Assembly (NCBI GenBank): GCA_018663625.1
Contig: JABJPX010000055.1
Location: 41,403-105,402, forward strand
Reading direction: 5' to 3'
DNA: 64,000 nucleotides
Source: Polaribacter sp.
GTDB lineage: Bacteria > Bacteroidota > Bacteroidia > Flavobacteriales > Flavobacteriaceae
Shown here: positions 33,990 to 42,754 of the stretch, in pieces
Position numbering within the stretch: the stretch's first letter is position 1
Layout of the letters: the number at the start of each line of letters is the position of its first letter
Position numbers and translations under genes: made by a program
The notes under the pieces: generated by a model
Told to the model about the DNA's origin: nothing
Database searches by the model: none
Seen by the model: only the letters and a program-made list of their open reading frames with translations

Positions 33990-35531
33990 ATGGCAAAACA
34001 AGAAGATCAATTTAAAAAAGTACTATCGCACGCAAAAGAATATGGTTATGTATTTCAATCAAGTGAAATTTATGATGGATTAAGTGCAGTGTACGATTAC
34101 GCCCAAAATGGTGTTGAGTTAAAAAAGAATATTAGAGATTATTGGTGGAAAGCAATGGTGCAAATGCACGAAAACATTGTTGGGATCGATGCCTCCATTT
34201 TAATGCATCCTACAACCTGGAAAGCTTCCGGACATGTAGATGCGTTTAATGATCCGTTAATCGATAACAAAGATTCAAAAAAACGCTACAGAGCAGATGT
34301 TTTAATAGAAGACTACTGTGCTAAAATTGAAGGAAAAATCAATAAAGAAGTAGACAAAGCGGCAAAACGTTTTGGAGAAGCTTTTAATAAAGAAGAATTT
34401 TTAGCAACCAACGGTCGTGTTTTTGGCTATCAAGAAAAAATTAATACGATTCTTGCAAGAATGGGTGCTTCTTTAGAAAAGGAAGATTTATTAGATGTAA
34501 AAGCATTAATTGAAGAATTAGAAATTGCAGACCCGTTAACAGGATCTAGAAATTGGACAGAGGTAAAACAGTTCAATTTAATGTTTGGAACCAAGTTAGG
34601 TGCTTCTGCAGAAACCGCTATGGATTTGTATTTGCGTCCAGAAACCGCACAAGGTATTTTTGTGAATTTTCTCAACGTTCAAAAAACGGGTAGAATGAAA
34701 ATTCCTTTTGGAATTGCACAAACTGGAAAAGCTTTTAGAAATGAAATTGTTGCAAGACAATTTATTTTTAGAATGCGTGAGTTTGAACAAATGGAAATGC
34801 AATTTTTCGTAAAACCAGGAACCCAAAAAGAATGGTATGATCAATGGAAAGCAACTAGATTAAAATGGCACCTTTCTCTTGGAATGGGGGCAGAGAACTA
34901 TCGTTTTCATGACCACGATAAATTAGCACATTATGCAGATGCAGCAGCAGATATTGAGTTTAAATTCCCATTTGGCTTTAAGGAATTAGAAGGAATTCAT
35001 TCCCGAACCGATTTTGATTTAAAAGCACACGAAGAATTTTCTGGAAAAAAATTGCAATACTTTGATCATGAAGAAAATAAAAGTTATACCCCTTATGTAG
35101 TAGAAACTTCTATTGGTTTAGATCGAATGTTCTTAGCCGTTTTTTCAAATTCATTACAAGAAGAAGCCTTGGAAAATGGCACCTCACGAACTGTTTTAAA
35201 ATTACCCGCAATTTTAGCACCCTACAAGGCAGCTATTTTTCCATTAGTAAAAAAAGACGGATTGCCAGAAGTTGCTCGTAAAATTATGGGCGATTTAAAA
35301 TGGGATTTCAATGTTTTTTATGATGAAAAAGATGCAGTTGGAAAACGTTATAGAAGACAAGATGCAGCGGGAACTCCTTTTTGTATTACAGTGGATCATC
35401 AGACCTTAGAAGACAAGACTGTAACCATTCGTCATCGAGATACGATGGAACAAAAAAGAGTAAAAATTTCAGAATTAAAAGAAATAATAGAAGCAGAAGT
35501 TGCCGTAAAAAATTGGCTTCAAAGAATGTAG
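33990..35531 (+). CDS. glyS: Glycine--tRNA ligase (single-chain, class II)
   Basis: A 513-residue homodimeric GlyRS of the archaeal/eukaryotic-like type, rather than the GlyQ/GlyS tetramer. N-terminal G-Y-V-F-Q-S-S-E-I-Y-D-G-L-S and Y-D-Y-A-Q-N-G-V (motif 1 region), then L-R-P-E-T-A-Q-G-I-F-V-N-F (about 210-222), F-R-N-E-I-V-A-R-Q-F-I-F-R-M-R-E-F (motif 2), E-T-S-I-G-L-D-R (motif 3, about 370-377) and a complete anticodon-binding domain (about 405-513). It charges tRNA-Gly in the cytoplasm. ATG start just after the promoter; a strong terminator follows. Confidence 0.95.
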   Translation: MAKQEDQFKKVLSHAKEYGYVFQSSEIYDGLSAVYDYAQNGVELKKNIRDYWWKAMVQMHENIVGIDASILMHPTTWKASGHVDAFNDPLIDNKDSKKRYRADVLIEDYCAKIEGKINKEVDKAAKRFGEAFNKEEFLATNGRVFGYQEKINTILARMGASLEKEDLLDVKALIEELEIADPLTGSRNWTEVKQFNLMFGTKLGASAETAMDLYLRPETAQGIFVNFLNVQKTGRMKIPFGIAQTGKAFRNEIVARQFIFRMREFEQMEMQFFVKPGTQKEWYDQWKATRLKWHLSLGMGAENYRFHDHDKLAHYADAAADIEFKFPFGFKELEGIHSRTDFDLKAHEEFSGKKLQYFDHEENKSYTPYVVETSIGLDRMFLAVFSNSLQEEALENGTSRTVLKLPAILAPYKAAIFPLVKKDGLPEVARKIMGDLKWDFNVFYDEKDAVGKRYRRQDAAGTPFCITVDHQTLEDKTVTIRHRDTMEQKRVKISELKEIIEAEVAVKNWLQRM

Positions 35532-35554
35532 TTTTATAAGACATTTATTAAAGT

Positions 35555-35585
35555 AAAAAACCTCACGAATTTTGTGAGGTTTTTT
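35555..35585. terminator. Terminator after glyS
   Basis: Arms AAAAAACCTCAC (35555-35566) and GTGAGGTTTTTT (35574-35585) with a 7-base loop; U-tract on both strands, so it may also serve the convergent outer-membrane gene. Confidence 0.85.
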
Positions 35586-35604
35586 TATGAAGTTTTTTTT
35601 TGAA

Positions 35605-36105
35605 TTAAAATTTCCATCCAACATTTACTCCCAATCGTGGCAATAAAATAGGAGAGTTTGCACTAAATAAATTTCGTCCAATACCTCCATAAACATCTAC
35701 TATAAAACCACTATCAGAAATGTATTTTGCTCCAAATGAGATGCCCAAAGCACTGTCAGAATATTTTTCATAAATATCGGACTCACCTGCTATTTCAATT
35801 TTTTTATAACCTGTTCCTATTCCGAAAAACCCTTCTCCAAAAAGATTCCAAACCCTGTCAGAGGTAAAATAATGTCGCAAGTAAGGAGTGATCATGCTTT
35901 CTTCATTATATCTGAAGTCTGAAGATTTTTGTTCAAAATTATACAAACCAGAAATTCCAATCGAAGTATCTCCACTGAGATGATATTCGTAAGAAGCATC
36001 GATGGTTTTTAAGATCAAAGCGTTTGCAATATTTAATTTTACTTCTTGTTGTGCTAGTGCTATTGTAGAAACTAAAAGCGTAAAAATTAAAAGTATTTTT
36101 TTCAT
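35605..36105 (-). CDS. Small outer-membrane beta-barrel protein
   Basis: A 166-residue exported protein with a signal peptide (M-K-K-I-L-L-I-F-T-L-L, cleavage after A-L-A). The mature part alternates polar and hydrophobic residues as in eight-strand barrels, with Y-L-R-H-Y-F, G-E-G-F-F-G-I-G-T-G-Y, G-I-S-F-G-A-K-Y and a terminal aromatic (V-G-W-K-F), the C-terminal signal for outer-membrane insertion. No specific function is evident. The next gene to the right is a paralogue with the same plan, so this is a tandem duplication. Confidence 0.75.
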   Translation of the reverse strand: MKKILLIFTLLVSTIALAQQEVKLNIANALILKTIDASYEYHLSGDTSIGISGLYNFEQKSSDFRYNEESMITPYLRHYFTSDRVWNLFGEGFFGIGTGYKKIEIAGESDIYEKYSDSALGISFGAKYISDSGFIVDVYGGIGRNLFSANSPILLPRLGVNVGWKF

Positions 36106-36145
36106 GAAATCTTATTTTGATTCAAATTTACGAAATTAAGATGAC

Positions 36146-36702
36146 TTAAAATCGGAAGCCAAGCAAGATTCCTCCTCTACCTACTGCTTCTATAGAACTG
36201 TTGTCACCTCCTAAGTTTCTACAATTCCTAAATAGATCTCGGCTGTAAATCCTCTTTTTGTTATAAATTTCCCTCCAGCTGAAATTCCGACTGCAAAATC
36301 GGTTTGATCCTCTTGTATATAGGAACCATTTCCATTATAATCATAAGTTTCATTCTCATAGGTAAGCAACATACCAAACCCCTCTACAAAAAAACCTCTC
36401 GCATATTGGTTTGAAAAATATCTCCTATAAAAAGAAGTTAAAGAGGATTTTCTGTAATAATTTAGTGCTTCGCTATCATTAAGAGCTACCAATCCTGCAA
36501 CTCCAAAAGAGGACTCTTCATTTATTAAATACTCATAAGAAACATCTAGCCATTCAAAAGCAAGCAAGCTCAATCCATTGATTTTTACTTCATGTTTTTT
36601 GTTTATATCCTGAGGGAATTCAGGTGTTTTTTTCGTTATTGGTTCCTGACCAAGTGCTATTCCGCTAACGAATAGGCAAATAAATAAGGTATATTTTTTC
36701 AT
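36146..36702 (-). pseudogene. Paralogous outer-membrane barrel gene with C-terminal frameshift
   Basis: A paralogue of the preceding barrel protein: signal M-K-K-Y-T-L-F-I-C-L-F from the ATG at 36702, then Y-E-Y-L-I-N-E-E-S-S-F-G-V-A-G-L, F-Y-R-R-Y-F and F-V-E-G-F-G. The frame stops early at 36211 after E-I-Y-L-G-I-V-E-T. Adding one G near 36222 (GGAATTGTAGAA to GGAATTGGTAGAA) restores G-I-G-R-N-L-G-G-D-N-S-S then G-G-I-L-L-G-F-R-F and a stop at 36148-36146. That ending matches the barrel family and has the terminal Phe. Without it, the last barrel strands and sorting signal are lost. The annotated frame may instead be given as 36211-36702. Confidence 0.7.
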
Positions 36703-36756
36703 TTTATTTTTTTTGTATGTAAAAAATTTATTTAATAACAAGTGTACCAAAAAAAA

Positions 36757-39700
36757 CTAAAAAAGTGCTTTTAATTGAATACTTCCTGTGTGAATTGTTT
36801 TCGAATTTTCGCTTTTTCTTCCCAAGTAACTTATATTTAAGTTTAAAAAAGCATTTAGTTTCTGACTATAGAGTAAGTTCCAAGTATAATTTTTTCCTGG
36901 CTGTAAACCTTCTAACATTTGGTAAGCGACGGGCGTATTTACATTTCCAGTAAAGTCGTTTAAAAAAACCGTTGTATTCAAACTAATTTGATTTTTATTT
37001 TTACTGATATGGAAGTAATCCAATCCAAATTTCTGCTGGTTTAAAGACTCAAAATCTTGTAAGTTATTTACTTTGTTTTTAAAGTGGTAAAAGGCAGAAA
37101 AACGATGATTATTATGATATGAAAAAGAGATTTTTGGTTGAATTTCTTTTGCGATAATTTCATAATTTCTGCTATTGAAATTTTCTGTTGTTAAATTGTT
37201 TTCAGATTGCTTTACCATCAAATCAAGCAGCCAGAAATCGGCAAATTTGTGGTTAAAATCTACTTGTGTTTGCTGGATGGTATTTTCTTGGGATCCTATA
37301 AAATATTGTTGCAAGTTCTTCGAATTTCCAATCGTAAAAGTGGTGCTGTATTTTTGTAGGTTTCTATTAAAATAAAGTTGATTTCTAAAATTATAATTCA
37401 GTCCAATTAGTTTGTTTTCGTCAAAATCAAAAGGATTGAAATTAAAAGAACTCCCAATGCGTTCTTGTTCGTTGTCTGTTGCTAAAAAAGTTTGATTACT
37501 CCAATGAGAAAGCCACTTTTTAAAACTGGTTTTATCTTTCCATTTTGAAAAATTAATTCCTATAGATTGTTGCCATTTAGCACGTTGTGTTGAAATAAAG
37601 CGCAAGTTTGGTAAAGGGATTCTTAAGTAATTGGCTTGGTCTTGAAACTGTGCGATTTCGAATTCGTCAAAATCCTGAACACTGTCATTATTATAGTCAA
37701 TCCAGGTATAAAAACCTTGACCTACTTCTGTTTTTACATAGATGTAATCTTGCCGAGCAACATTTCCTGAAGAGGTCTCATAAGCGATCCTCAGGTTTAC
37801 GAAATCCTTTAGTAATTTTTGGTGATATACGATTTTAGAATTCAGAGACTTTTTATCTGAAGTGAAATTATTTTGTGTAATTCTATAATTTGCATACACC
37901 GACAAGTTTGTCTTTTTGGTGTCTACTAATTTTGAGTTGAGGTAGATTGTTTTTCGGTTATTAATTTCTGTAAAACGATTCGATTTGATACTGTCGTTAG
38001 TCCTAAAATTAAAACCAAATTTCGCAAAAACTTTTGCAGTATCTCCAATTCCTATATACCCCTCATATTCTTCAAACTGATGACTGGTGTTGATGTATTC
38101 TCGATTGCTGTTTTTTCTGTCATTTATTTCTGCGTTAGTAAAAGCACCCATCCAACTTTTTGAAAAGTAGTGGTCTAAAGTCGCTTTGGCTCTAAAAAAA
38201 GAATTATCTTCTATTGAAGAAGTGTTTTCTAGAAGACTTATCTCCGTTGAGAATTTCGTTTTATCATAACTGAACCGAGATGAAATTTCATGCTTATTTC
38301 CTTTAAAAGAGTTGTTATACCTTAAGTTGTTGTATTGATATGAAACAAAATCTGCTTTTTTATTCTGAAGTATAAATTCGGATTGAAAGTAGTTTTTTGT
38401 AGCATTGTTCGTTAAAATATTCCAATCTCTATTAAATTCTACAGGCTCCCAACCTTGTTCTGTATTGAAGTTTTGTTGAACGTATTCGTGATTAATATCA
38501 CTTTTTAACTGCCATTTTTTATCAATTAAAATTTGTTGCCAACCCATTTTTGCTGCAATGGCAGTATTTTGATTGTCGTCAATAGTAGAAAATAAATTTG
38601 CATCATTATTACTGAGTGCTATTTCTGAATTGAACCTTGTTTTTTCCGAAGGATTATAGTCGGATTTCACAACGAAAACCTGAACTTTAGAAGGAGCAAT
38701 TAACTTTACAATGGGGTTGTAATTTCCCAATTGAACTCCAGCATATTCAAAAATAGGGCCCGAAGCCACGGTTCTCAATAGGTTGTAATCGCCATTATTT
38801 ATCCCCACATTTGTAAATGTTACCGTGTAGAGTTCTCCCGTTGCATCGGTTGTATATTCAAAAACCTCGATTCCACCCACTACAACCTTTTTATAGAGTA
38901 CCTTGTTTTCATTGTAGGTATCTACAAAAGCGCTTTCTGAAAACATCAAATCAGTATTGTTTCCTGCATTGGCCAGCGTTTGTTTTTGTGCTTCCGACAA
39001 TGCTTGTTGCAACGGTTGATTCTTTGCGTCATTTTCACTGTAAAAATAACCACTGATATTTAGTTTTTCACTGGTATAGTTGACTTCTTCATAGGTTACA
39101 AATCGTGTGTAATTCCGATCAGAATATTGAAATTCAATCCAAATACGCATGTCATTGGTAATGGGAAAGGTTGTGTTAAATGTAATTTCCGACAAGTTAT
39201 AATCAATCGTATATGCTTTGTTTTCGCCCGCTTCAATGAGCACACCGTTTACATATACGCTCTCACTGCCAGCAATCATTACAATGGCGGGTTCGTTGTT
39301 GGCCCCCACAATTTTGTATGGCCCTTGGTTTCCTTCAACACCAACGAGCGTAAAAGTGCTAAATTTTCCTCTAGAAACTGCTCCCGATGCGGCGACTTTT
39401 ACATTTTCATTTAGGTTTGCAGCTATCTGTAAACCGGCAATTTGCTTGTTAAAATTCAAGAAATAGCTCTCTTGATTTTGCAGACGGATATCTCCTGCTT
39501 TTACACGCCAATTGTCACTGTACAATTCAATGAAAATTCGATCGAAGTCTGTAATATTTTGGGAATATCCGTTTTCTTGTAATGGAATGTTGGTGTCGAA
39601 AATATTGGCTCTGATGTTTACCGAACTCGATATTTTACCAGATATTTCTAAATCCAATGCCGAGTTGGTTACCGTATTCTGATTGTTTCCAGAAGTAACC

Positions 39701-40131
39701 CCTCTCGTTAAAAATCCTTTGGTTTTTAGCCCTTCAAAAAGTTGAATGTCGCTTGTTTTTTTAGTCGTTGTAAAACTATACAGTGGTCCTGTATTTGTGT
39801 TGTTTGGAACCACCAATTTTTTATCAAAGGGGGCATACACTTTTGTGACGAATTCGGGGAACCGAAAATACTCGACTGTAATTTTAGGATATTTTTTAGC
39901 ATCAATCATCAAAATTGCCTTTAAAAAATCGACCTGATACTCTTGCGGATTGATTCTTTTTTGAAACTTGTTTCGCACTGTAAACCGTTGCGAATTGATG
40001 GGTATCGTGTCTATTTGAACGGTATCTTTTTGAATACGAAATATCTTTGTTCTAAAGTCTTTTGATACCGTTTGCCCTTGGATCTTGGATCCAATAAGCA
40101 GTAGTAGCAAGAACAATAAATTTTTGTACAT
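36757..40131 (-). CDS. Large outer-membrane protein, conserved in Bacteroidota
   Basis: An 1124-residue exported protein with signal M-Y-K-N-L-L-F-L-L-L and cleavage near I-Q-G-Q. The first 100 residues are a globular segment. Residues about 125-250 contain G-F-L-T-R-G-V-T-S-G and the stretch L-D-L-E-I-S-G-K-I-S, D-T-N-I-P-L-Q-E-N-G, D-R-I-F-I-E-L-Y and V-K-A-G-D-I-R-L. About 285-345 has V-Y-V-N-G-V-L-I-E-A-G-E-N and Y-N-L-S-E-I-T-F. From about 480 to the end alternating aromatic-rich strands predict a large beta-barrel. I recognise it as a family common in the phylum but know no established function. It lies 50 bases downstream of ogt on the same strand. Confidence 0.7.
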   Translation of the reverse strand: MYKNLLFLLLLLIGSKIQGQTVSKDFRTKIFRIQKDTVQIDTIPINSQRFTVRNKFQKRINPQEYQVDFLKAILMIDAKKYPKITVEYFRFPEFVTKVYAPFDKKLVVPNNTNTGPLYSFTTTKKTSDIQLFEGLKTKGFLTRGVTSGNNQNTVTNSALDLEISGKISSSVNIRANIFDTNIPLQENGYSQNITDFDRIFIELYSDNWRVKAGDIRLQNQESYFLNFNKQIAGLQIAANLNENVKVAASGAVSRGKFSTFTLVGVEGNQGPYKIVGANNEPAIVMIAGSESVYVNGVLIEAGENKAYTIDYNLSEITFNTTFPITNDMRIWIEFQYSDRNYTRFVTYEEVNYTSEKLNISGYFYSENDAKNQPLQQALSEAQKQTLANAGNNTDLMFSESAFVDTYNENKVLYKKVVVGGIEVFEYTTDATGELYTVTFTNVGINNGDYNLLRTVASGPIFEYAGVQLGNYNPIVKLIAPSKVQVFVVKSDYNPSEKTRFNSEIALSNNDANLFSTIDDNQNTAIAAKMGWQQILIDKKWQLKSDINHEYVQQNFNTEQGWEPVEFNRDWNILTNNATKNYFQSEFILQNKKADFVSYQYNNLRYNNSFKGNKHEISSRFSYDKTKFSTEISLLENTSSIEDNSFFRAKATLDHYFSKSWMGAFTNAEINDRKNSNREYINTSHQFEEYEGYIGIGDTAKVFAKFGFNFRTNDSIKSNRFTEINNRKTIYLNSKLVDTKKTNLSVYANYRITQNNFTSDKKSLNSKIVYHQKLLKDFVNLRIAYETSSGNVARQDYIYVKTEVGQGFYTWIDYNNDSVQDFDEFEIAQFQDQANYLRIPLPNLRFISTQRAKWQQSIGINFSKWKDKTSFKKWLSHWSNQTFLATDNEQERIGSSFNFNPFDFDENKLIGLNYNFRNQLYFNRNLQKYSTTFTIGNSKNLQQYFIGSQENTIQQTQVDFNHKFADFWLLDLMVKQSENNLTTENFNSRNYEIIAKEIQPKISFSYHNNHRFSAFYHFKNKVNNLQDFESLNQQKFGLDYFHISKNKNQISLNTTVFLNDFTGNVNTPVAYQMLEGLQPGKNYTWNLLYSQKLNAFLNLNISYLGRKSENSKTIHTGSIQLKALF

Positions 40132-40181
40132 CTCGTATTTAAGATACTAACGTTGAATTTGCTTTTTTAATATTTGAAAGA

Positions 40182-40661
40182 TTAAAAAAGGGATTGTTGT
40201 TTTACTGGATTTTCGTGATCTAAAAGCCATTTTTTACGCCAGACACCTCCAGCACAGCCTGTTAACGATCCTTCTGAGCCAATCACACGATGGCAAGGAA
40301 TGATGATCCAAATTGGATTTTTGCCATTGGCAGCAGCTATGGCACGTATGGCTTTTACATCTCCAAATGATTTACTCTGTGCTAAGTAACTTTTCGTTTT
40401 TCCGTAGCCAATTTTCAGCAAAGATTTCCATACTTTTATTTGAAAAGGGGTTCCCTTCGGGTTGATCGTCAAGTCGAAATGATCTCTTTTTCCCTCAAAG
40501 TATTCTTGCAATTGGGCAACACATACCTGCAAACATTCTGGGACACTTGTGGAGGTTTCAATAGCATCATCGATTACTACAATCGATTGAATGCCGTTTT
40601 TATCGCCAACAATTTTTGCCGTTCCTATAGGGGTTTTGTAGTATGCTGTTTTAGATTCCAA
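40182..40661 (-). CDS. ogt: Methylated-DNA--protein-cysteine methyltransferase
   Basis: A suicide enzyme removing alkyl groups from O6-methylguanine. The active site is I-I-P-C-H-R-V-I-G, followed by G-S-L-T-G-C-A-G-G and W-R-K-K-W-L-L. The N-terminal ribonuclease-H-like domain starts Y-Y-K-T-P-I-G-T-A. The frame is open to 40718, which would overlap tatD by 68 bases. The family normally starts a few residues before Y-Y-K-T-P-I-G, so I choose the TTG at 40661 (L-E-S-K-T-A-Y-Y; 159 residues, 11-base overlap). An ATG at 40703 is the conventional alternative. It is the middle gene of a tatD-ogt-large outer-membrane protein run. Confidence 0.88.
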   Translation of the reverse strand: MESKTAYYKTPIGTAKIVGDKNGIQSIVVIDDAIETSTSVPECLQVCVAQLQEYFEGKRDHFDLTINPKGTPFQIKVWKSLLKIGYGKTKSYLAQSKSFGDVKAIRAIAAANGKNPIWIIIPCHRVIGSEGSLTGCAGGVWRKKWLLDHENPVKQQSLF

Positions 40662-41415
40662 AGACGTCTTTTGAATTTTGTGTTGTAATTGCTGCAATTT
40701 CATTGAAAGACAAACCATAAAGGTCTACCAACTTATCGATGACCTTTGTTATATAACTACTTTCATTTCTTTTTCCTCGGTAAGGTACGGGCGATAAATA
40801 AGGCGCATCGGTTTCTAAGACAATGTGTTGGATATCAATTTCATTTATAAAAGTATCGATTTTACCGTTTTTAAAAGTAGCCACTCCACCAATGCCTAAC
40901 CTCATATTGTAGGAAATAGCTTTTTTTGCCTGTTGCAACGTACCAGAAAAACAATGAAAAATCCCGAACAAATCATCCCCTTTTTCAGTTTCTAAAACTT
41001 CAAAAATTTCATCAAAGGCTTCTCTGCAGTGAATTACAATGGGTAGCTTCTTTTCTTTTGCCCATTGTATCTGTGTTCTAAAAGCATCTTTTTGTTGTTC
41101 TAGAAAGGTTTTGTCCCAGTACAAATCGATTCCGATTTCACCGATAGCAAAAAAGTTTCGTTGATCAATCCATGTTTTTACCTGTGCCAATTCTTCCTTG
41201 TAGTTTTCTTTCACAGAAGTAGGGTGCAAACCCATCATTAGAAACACCTCATTGGGGTATTTTTTCTCTAAGTCGAACATCCTTTCGGTATAACTACTGT
41301 CTATCGCTGGAATAAAAAAACGGGATACACCAGCGGCTTTCGCGCGTTGCATCATAGCAGCTCGGTCCGCATCAAATTGTTCAGAATATAAATGGGTGTG
41401 TGTATCCGTAATCAT
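40651..41415 (-). CDS. TatD-family metal-dependent hydrolase
   Basis: A 254-residue TatD-type deoxyribonuclease/hydrolase with an amidohydrolase TIM barrel. Metal-binding D-T-H-T-H (residues 4-8 from the chosen ATG) is followed by G-E-I-G-I-D-L-Y-W (metal Glu), P-I-V-I-H-C-R-E-A, F-H-C-F-S-G and L-E-T-D-A-P-Y-L-S-P. The frame extends to 41469, but M-I-T-D-T-H-T-H at 41415 is the standard family start and avoids overlap with the divergent retropepsin gene. TatD homologues act as 3'-5' exonucleases in repair and DNA turnover; pairing with ogt fits a repair context. Confidence 0.92.
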   Translation of the reverse strand: MITDTHTHLYSEQFDADRAAMMQRAKAAGVSRFFIPAIDSSYTERMFDLEKKYPNEVFLMMGLHPTSVKENYKEELAQVKTWIDQRNFFAIGEIGIDLYWDKTFLEQQKDAFRTQIQWAKEKKLPIVIHCREAFDEIFEVLETEKGDDLFGIFHCFSGTLQQAKKAISYNMRLGIGGVATFKNGKIDTFINEIDIQHIVLETDAPYLSPVPYRGKRNESSYITKVIDKLVDLYGLSFNEIAAITTQNSKDVFGI

Positions 41416-41462
41416 TAAAAATGTATTTTTGTCAGACGATGTTTCGTACAAAAATACAGTAA

Positions 41463-41918
41463 ATGACAAGTTTAAAAAAGATACTTAAGAAAAAGAACTA
41501 CCTAAAAATTAAATTGAAGAAAATGTCCACAAATCATTTAGAGCTCAAAGCTTCTATAAATGGTGTGCAAGGACGTTTTATTTTAGATACAGGTGCTTCC
41601 AACTCTTGTGTAGGTTTGGATTTAATCGCTTTTTTTAATTTGGAGGCGCATGAAAGTGAAACGAAAGCTGCTGGTGCGGGCGCTACAGATATGGAAACAT
41701 TACAATCGGAGAACAACGTTCTTAAAATAGGTGCTTGGCAACATAAAAATTGCCATTTGGTTTTATTCAATTTAGAGCATGTAAATACTGCATTAACACA
41801 ACACCATGGAAAAGAGGTGCATGGAATTATTGGGGCGGATGTTTTGGAGAAAGGAAAAGCGATTATTGACTATGAAAAGTATTTTTTGTACCTAAAGAAA
41901 CCTAAAAAATGGCATTGA
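41463..41918 (+). CDS. Retropepsin-like aspartic protease
   Basis: A 151-residue single-domain aspartyl protease of clan AA. The catalytic motif is F-I-L-D-T-G-A-S-N-S (about residues 39-48), with the second conserved glycine block H-G-I-I-G-A-D-V-L (about 118-126). One catalytic Asp per chain means it must dimerise as retroviral proteases do. A basic N-terminus (K-K-I-L-K-K-K-N-Y-L-K) precedes the domain; there is no signal peptide. A later Met at residue 21 could be the start, but the basic segment seems family-typical to me. Natural substrates are unknown. Confidence 0.8.
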   Translation: MTSLKKILKKKNYLKIKLKKMSTNHLELKASINGVQGRFILDTGASNSCVGLDLIAFFNLEAHESETKAAGAGATDMETLQSENNVLKIGAWQHKNCHLVLFNLEHVNTALTQHHGKEVHGIIGADVLEKGKAIIDYEKYFLYLKKPKKWH

Positions 41919-41952
41919 GTTCGTATCTTTGAACAATTAAAAAAAGAAAAAC

Positions 41953-42405
41953 ATGAGTTTGCAGCAACAGGTAATGGATCAAATGAAAGTAGCCATGAAG
42001 GCTAAAAATGCGGTTGCTTTACAGGCATTAAGAGCTGTAAAATCTGCTTTTTTATTAGCCAGAACCGAAAGTGGTGCTACTGAGGAGTTGTCTGAAGCGC
42101 AGGCAATGAAGATCATTCAGAAGCAAGTAAAGCAAAGAAAAGACAGTGCTGCTATTTTCTTAGAACAAGGTAGAAAAGATTTGGCAGATCCAGAATTGGA
42201 AGAGATCGCTGTTTTAGAGCAATTTTTACCAGCTGCTTTGTCTGAAGCGGCATTGGAAAGTATCGTTGTTGCTACCATTACGAAGATGGGCGCTGCTGGA
42301 ATGAAAGACATGGGAAAAGTCATGGGAATGGTTTCTAAAGAAGTTGCCGGTCAAGCAGATGGAAAACTAATTTCGCAGTTGGTGAAAAAGCATTTAATGC
42401 AATAA
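41953..42405 (+). CDS. GatB/YqeY domain protein
   Basis: A 150-residue YqeY-type protein, homologous to the C-terminal tail domain of the GatB amidotransferase subunit. The start S-L-Q-Q-Q-V-M-D-Q-M-K-V-A-M-K-A is typical, followed by L-R-A-V-K-S-A, E-Q-F-L-P-A-A-L-S and M-G-K-V-M-G-M-V at the conserved C-terminal part. Its cellular role is not established; tRNA binding is suggested by the GatB homology. A -7-like box TATCTTTG lies at 41924-41931, before the ATG. The tRNA-Arg gene follows 11 bases downstream of the stop and may be in the same transcript. Confidence 0.88.
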   Translation: MSLQQQVMDQMKVAMKAKNAVALQALRAVKSAFLLARTESGATEELSEAQAMKIIQKQVKQRKDSAAIFLEQGRKDLADPELEEIAVLEQFLPAALSEAALESIVVATITKMGAAGMKDMGKVMGMVSKEVAGQADGKLISQLVKKHLMQ

Positions 42406-42416
42406 GATTATAAAAA

Positions 42417-42490
42417 GGCCCAGTAGTTCAACTGGATAGAATATCAGATTTCGGCTCTGACGGTTGGGGGTTCGAATCCCTTCTGGGTCA
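42417..42490 (+). tRNA. tRNA-Arg (anticodon TCG)
   Basis: A full 74-base cloverleaf. Acceptor arms GGCCCAG and CTGGGTC pair with one G-U; the D stem is GTTC/GAAT with GG in the D loop. The anticodon stem TCAGA/TCTGA encloses the seven-base loop TTTCGGC, giving anticodon TCG (reads CGN, Arg). The variable loop is CGGTT and the T arm GGGGG-TTCGAAT-CCCTT. The discriminator is A73 and CCA is not encoded. Confidence 0.93.
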
Positions 42491-42503
42491 CAATTTATTA
42501 ATG

Positions 42504-42540
42504 AAAATCCTTCAAAACACTTTGTTTTAAAGGATTTTTA
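42504..42540 (+). terminator. Terminator after tRNA-Arg
   Basis: A hairpin with outer arms AAAATCCTT (42504-42512) and AAGGATTTT (about 42530-42538) and a partly paired interior, followed by T-rich sequence. Confidence 0.7.
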
Positions 42541-42754
42541 TGTTTTTATTACTTTTTTTGTCCATATATTGCCGACATTTCTAATACCCATCTTTAATTA
42601 CTAGACAAAACCTTTGTCACATTTAAAACATAATTATACCTGCTTCTCAAAGTCTTCCAACTTAGAAAAACAAATCAGTGCGTATGTATATCCATATTTT
42701 TAGTTGCTGAATAGTTAGTATCTTTGAGTTATCAGTCCATTACAATTTCTATTC

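Noticed and set aside
42541..42754. Possible integrase or gene relic next to the tRNA-Arg
   Set aside because: All frames are full of stops, no integrase motif is present, and no repeat of the tRNA 3' end was seen; I treat it as non-coding with a -7-like box at 42719.
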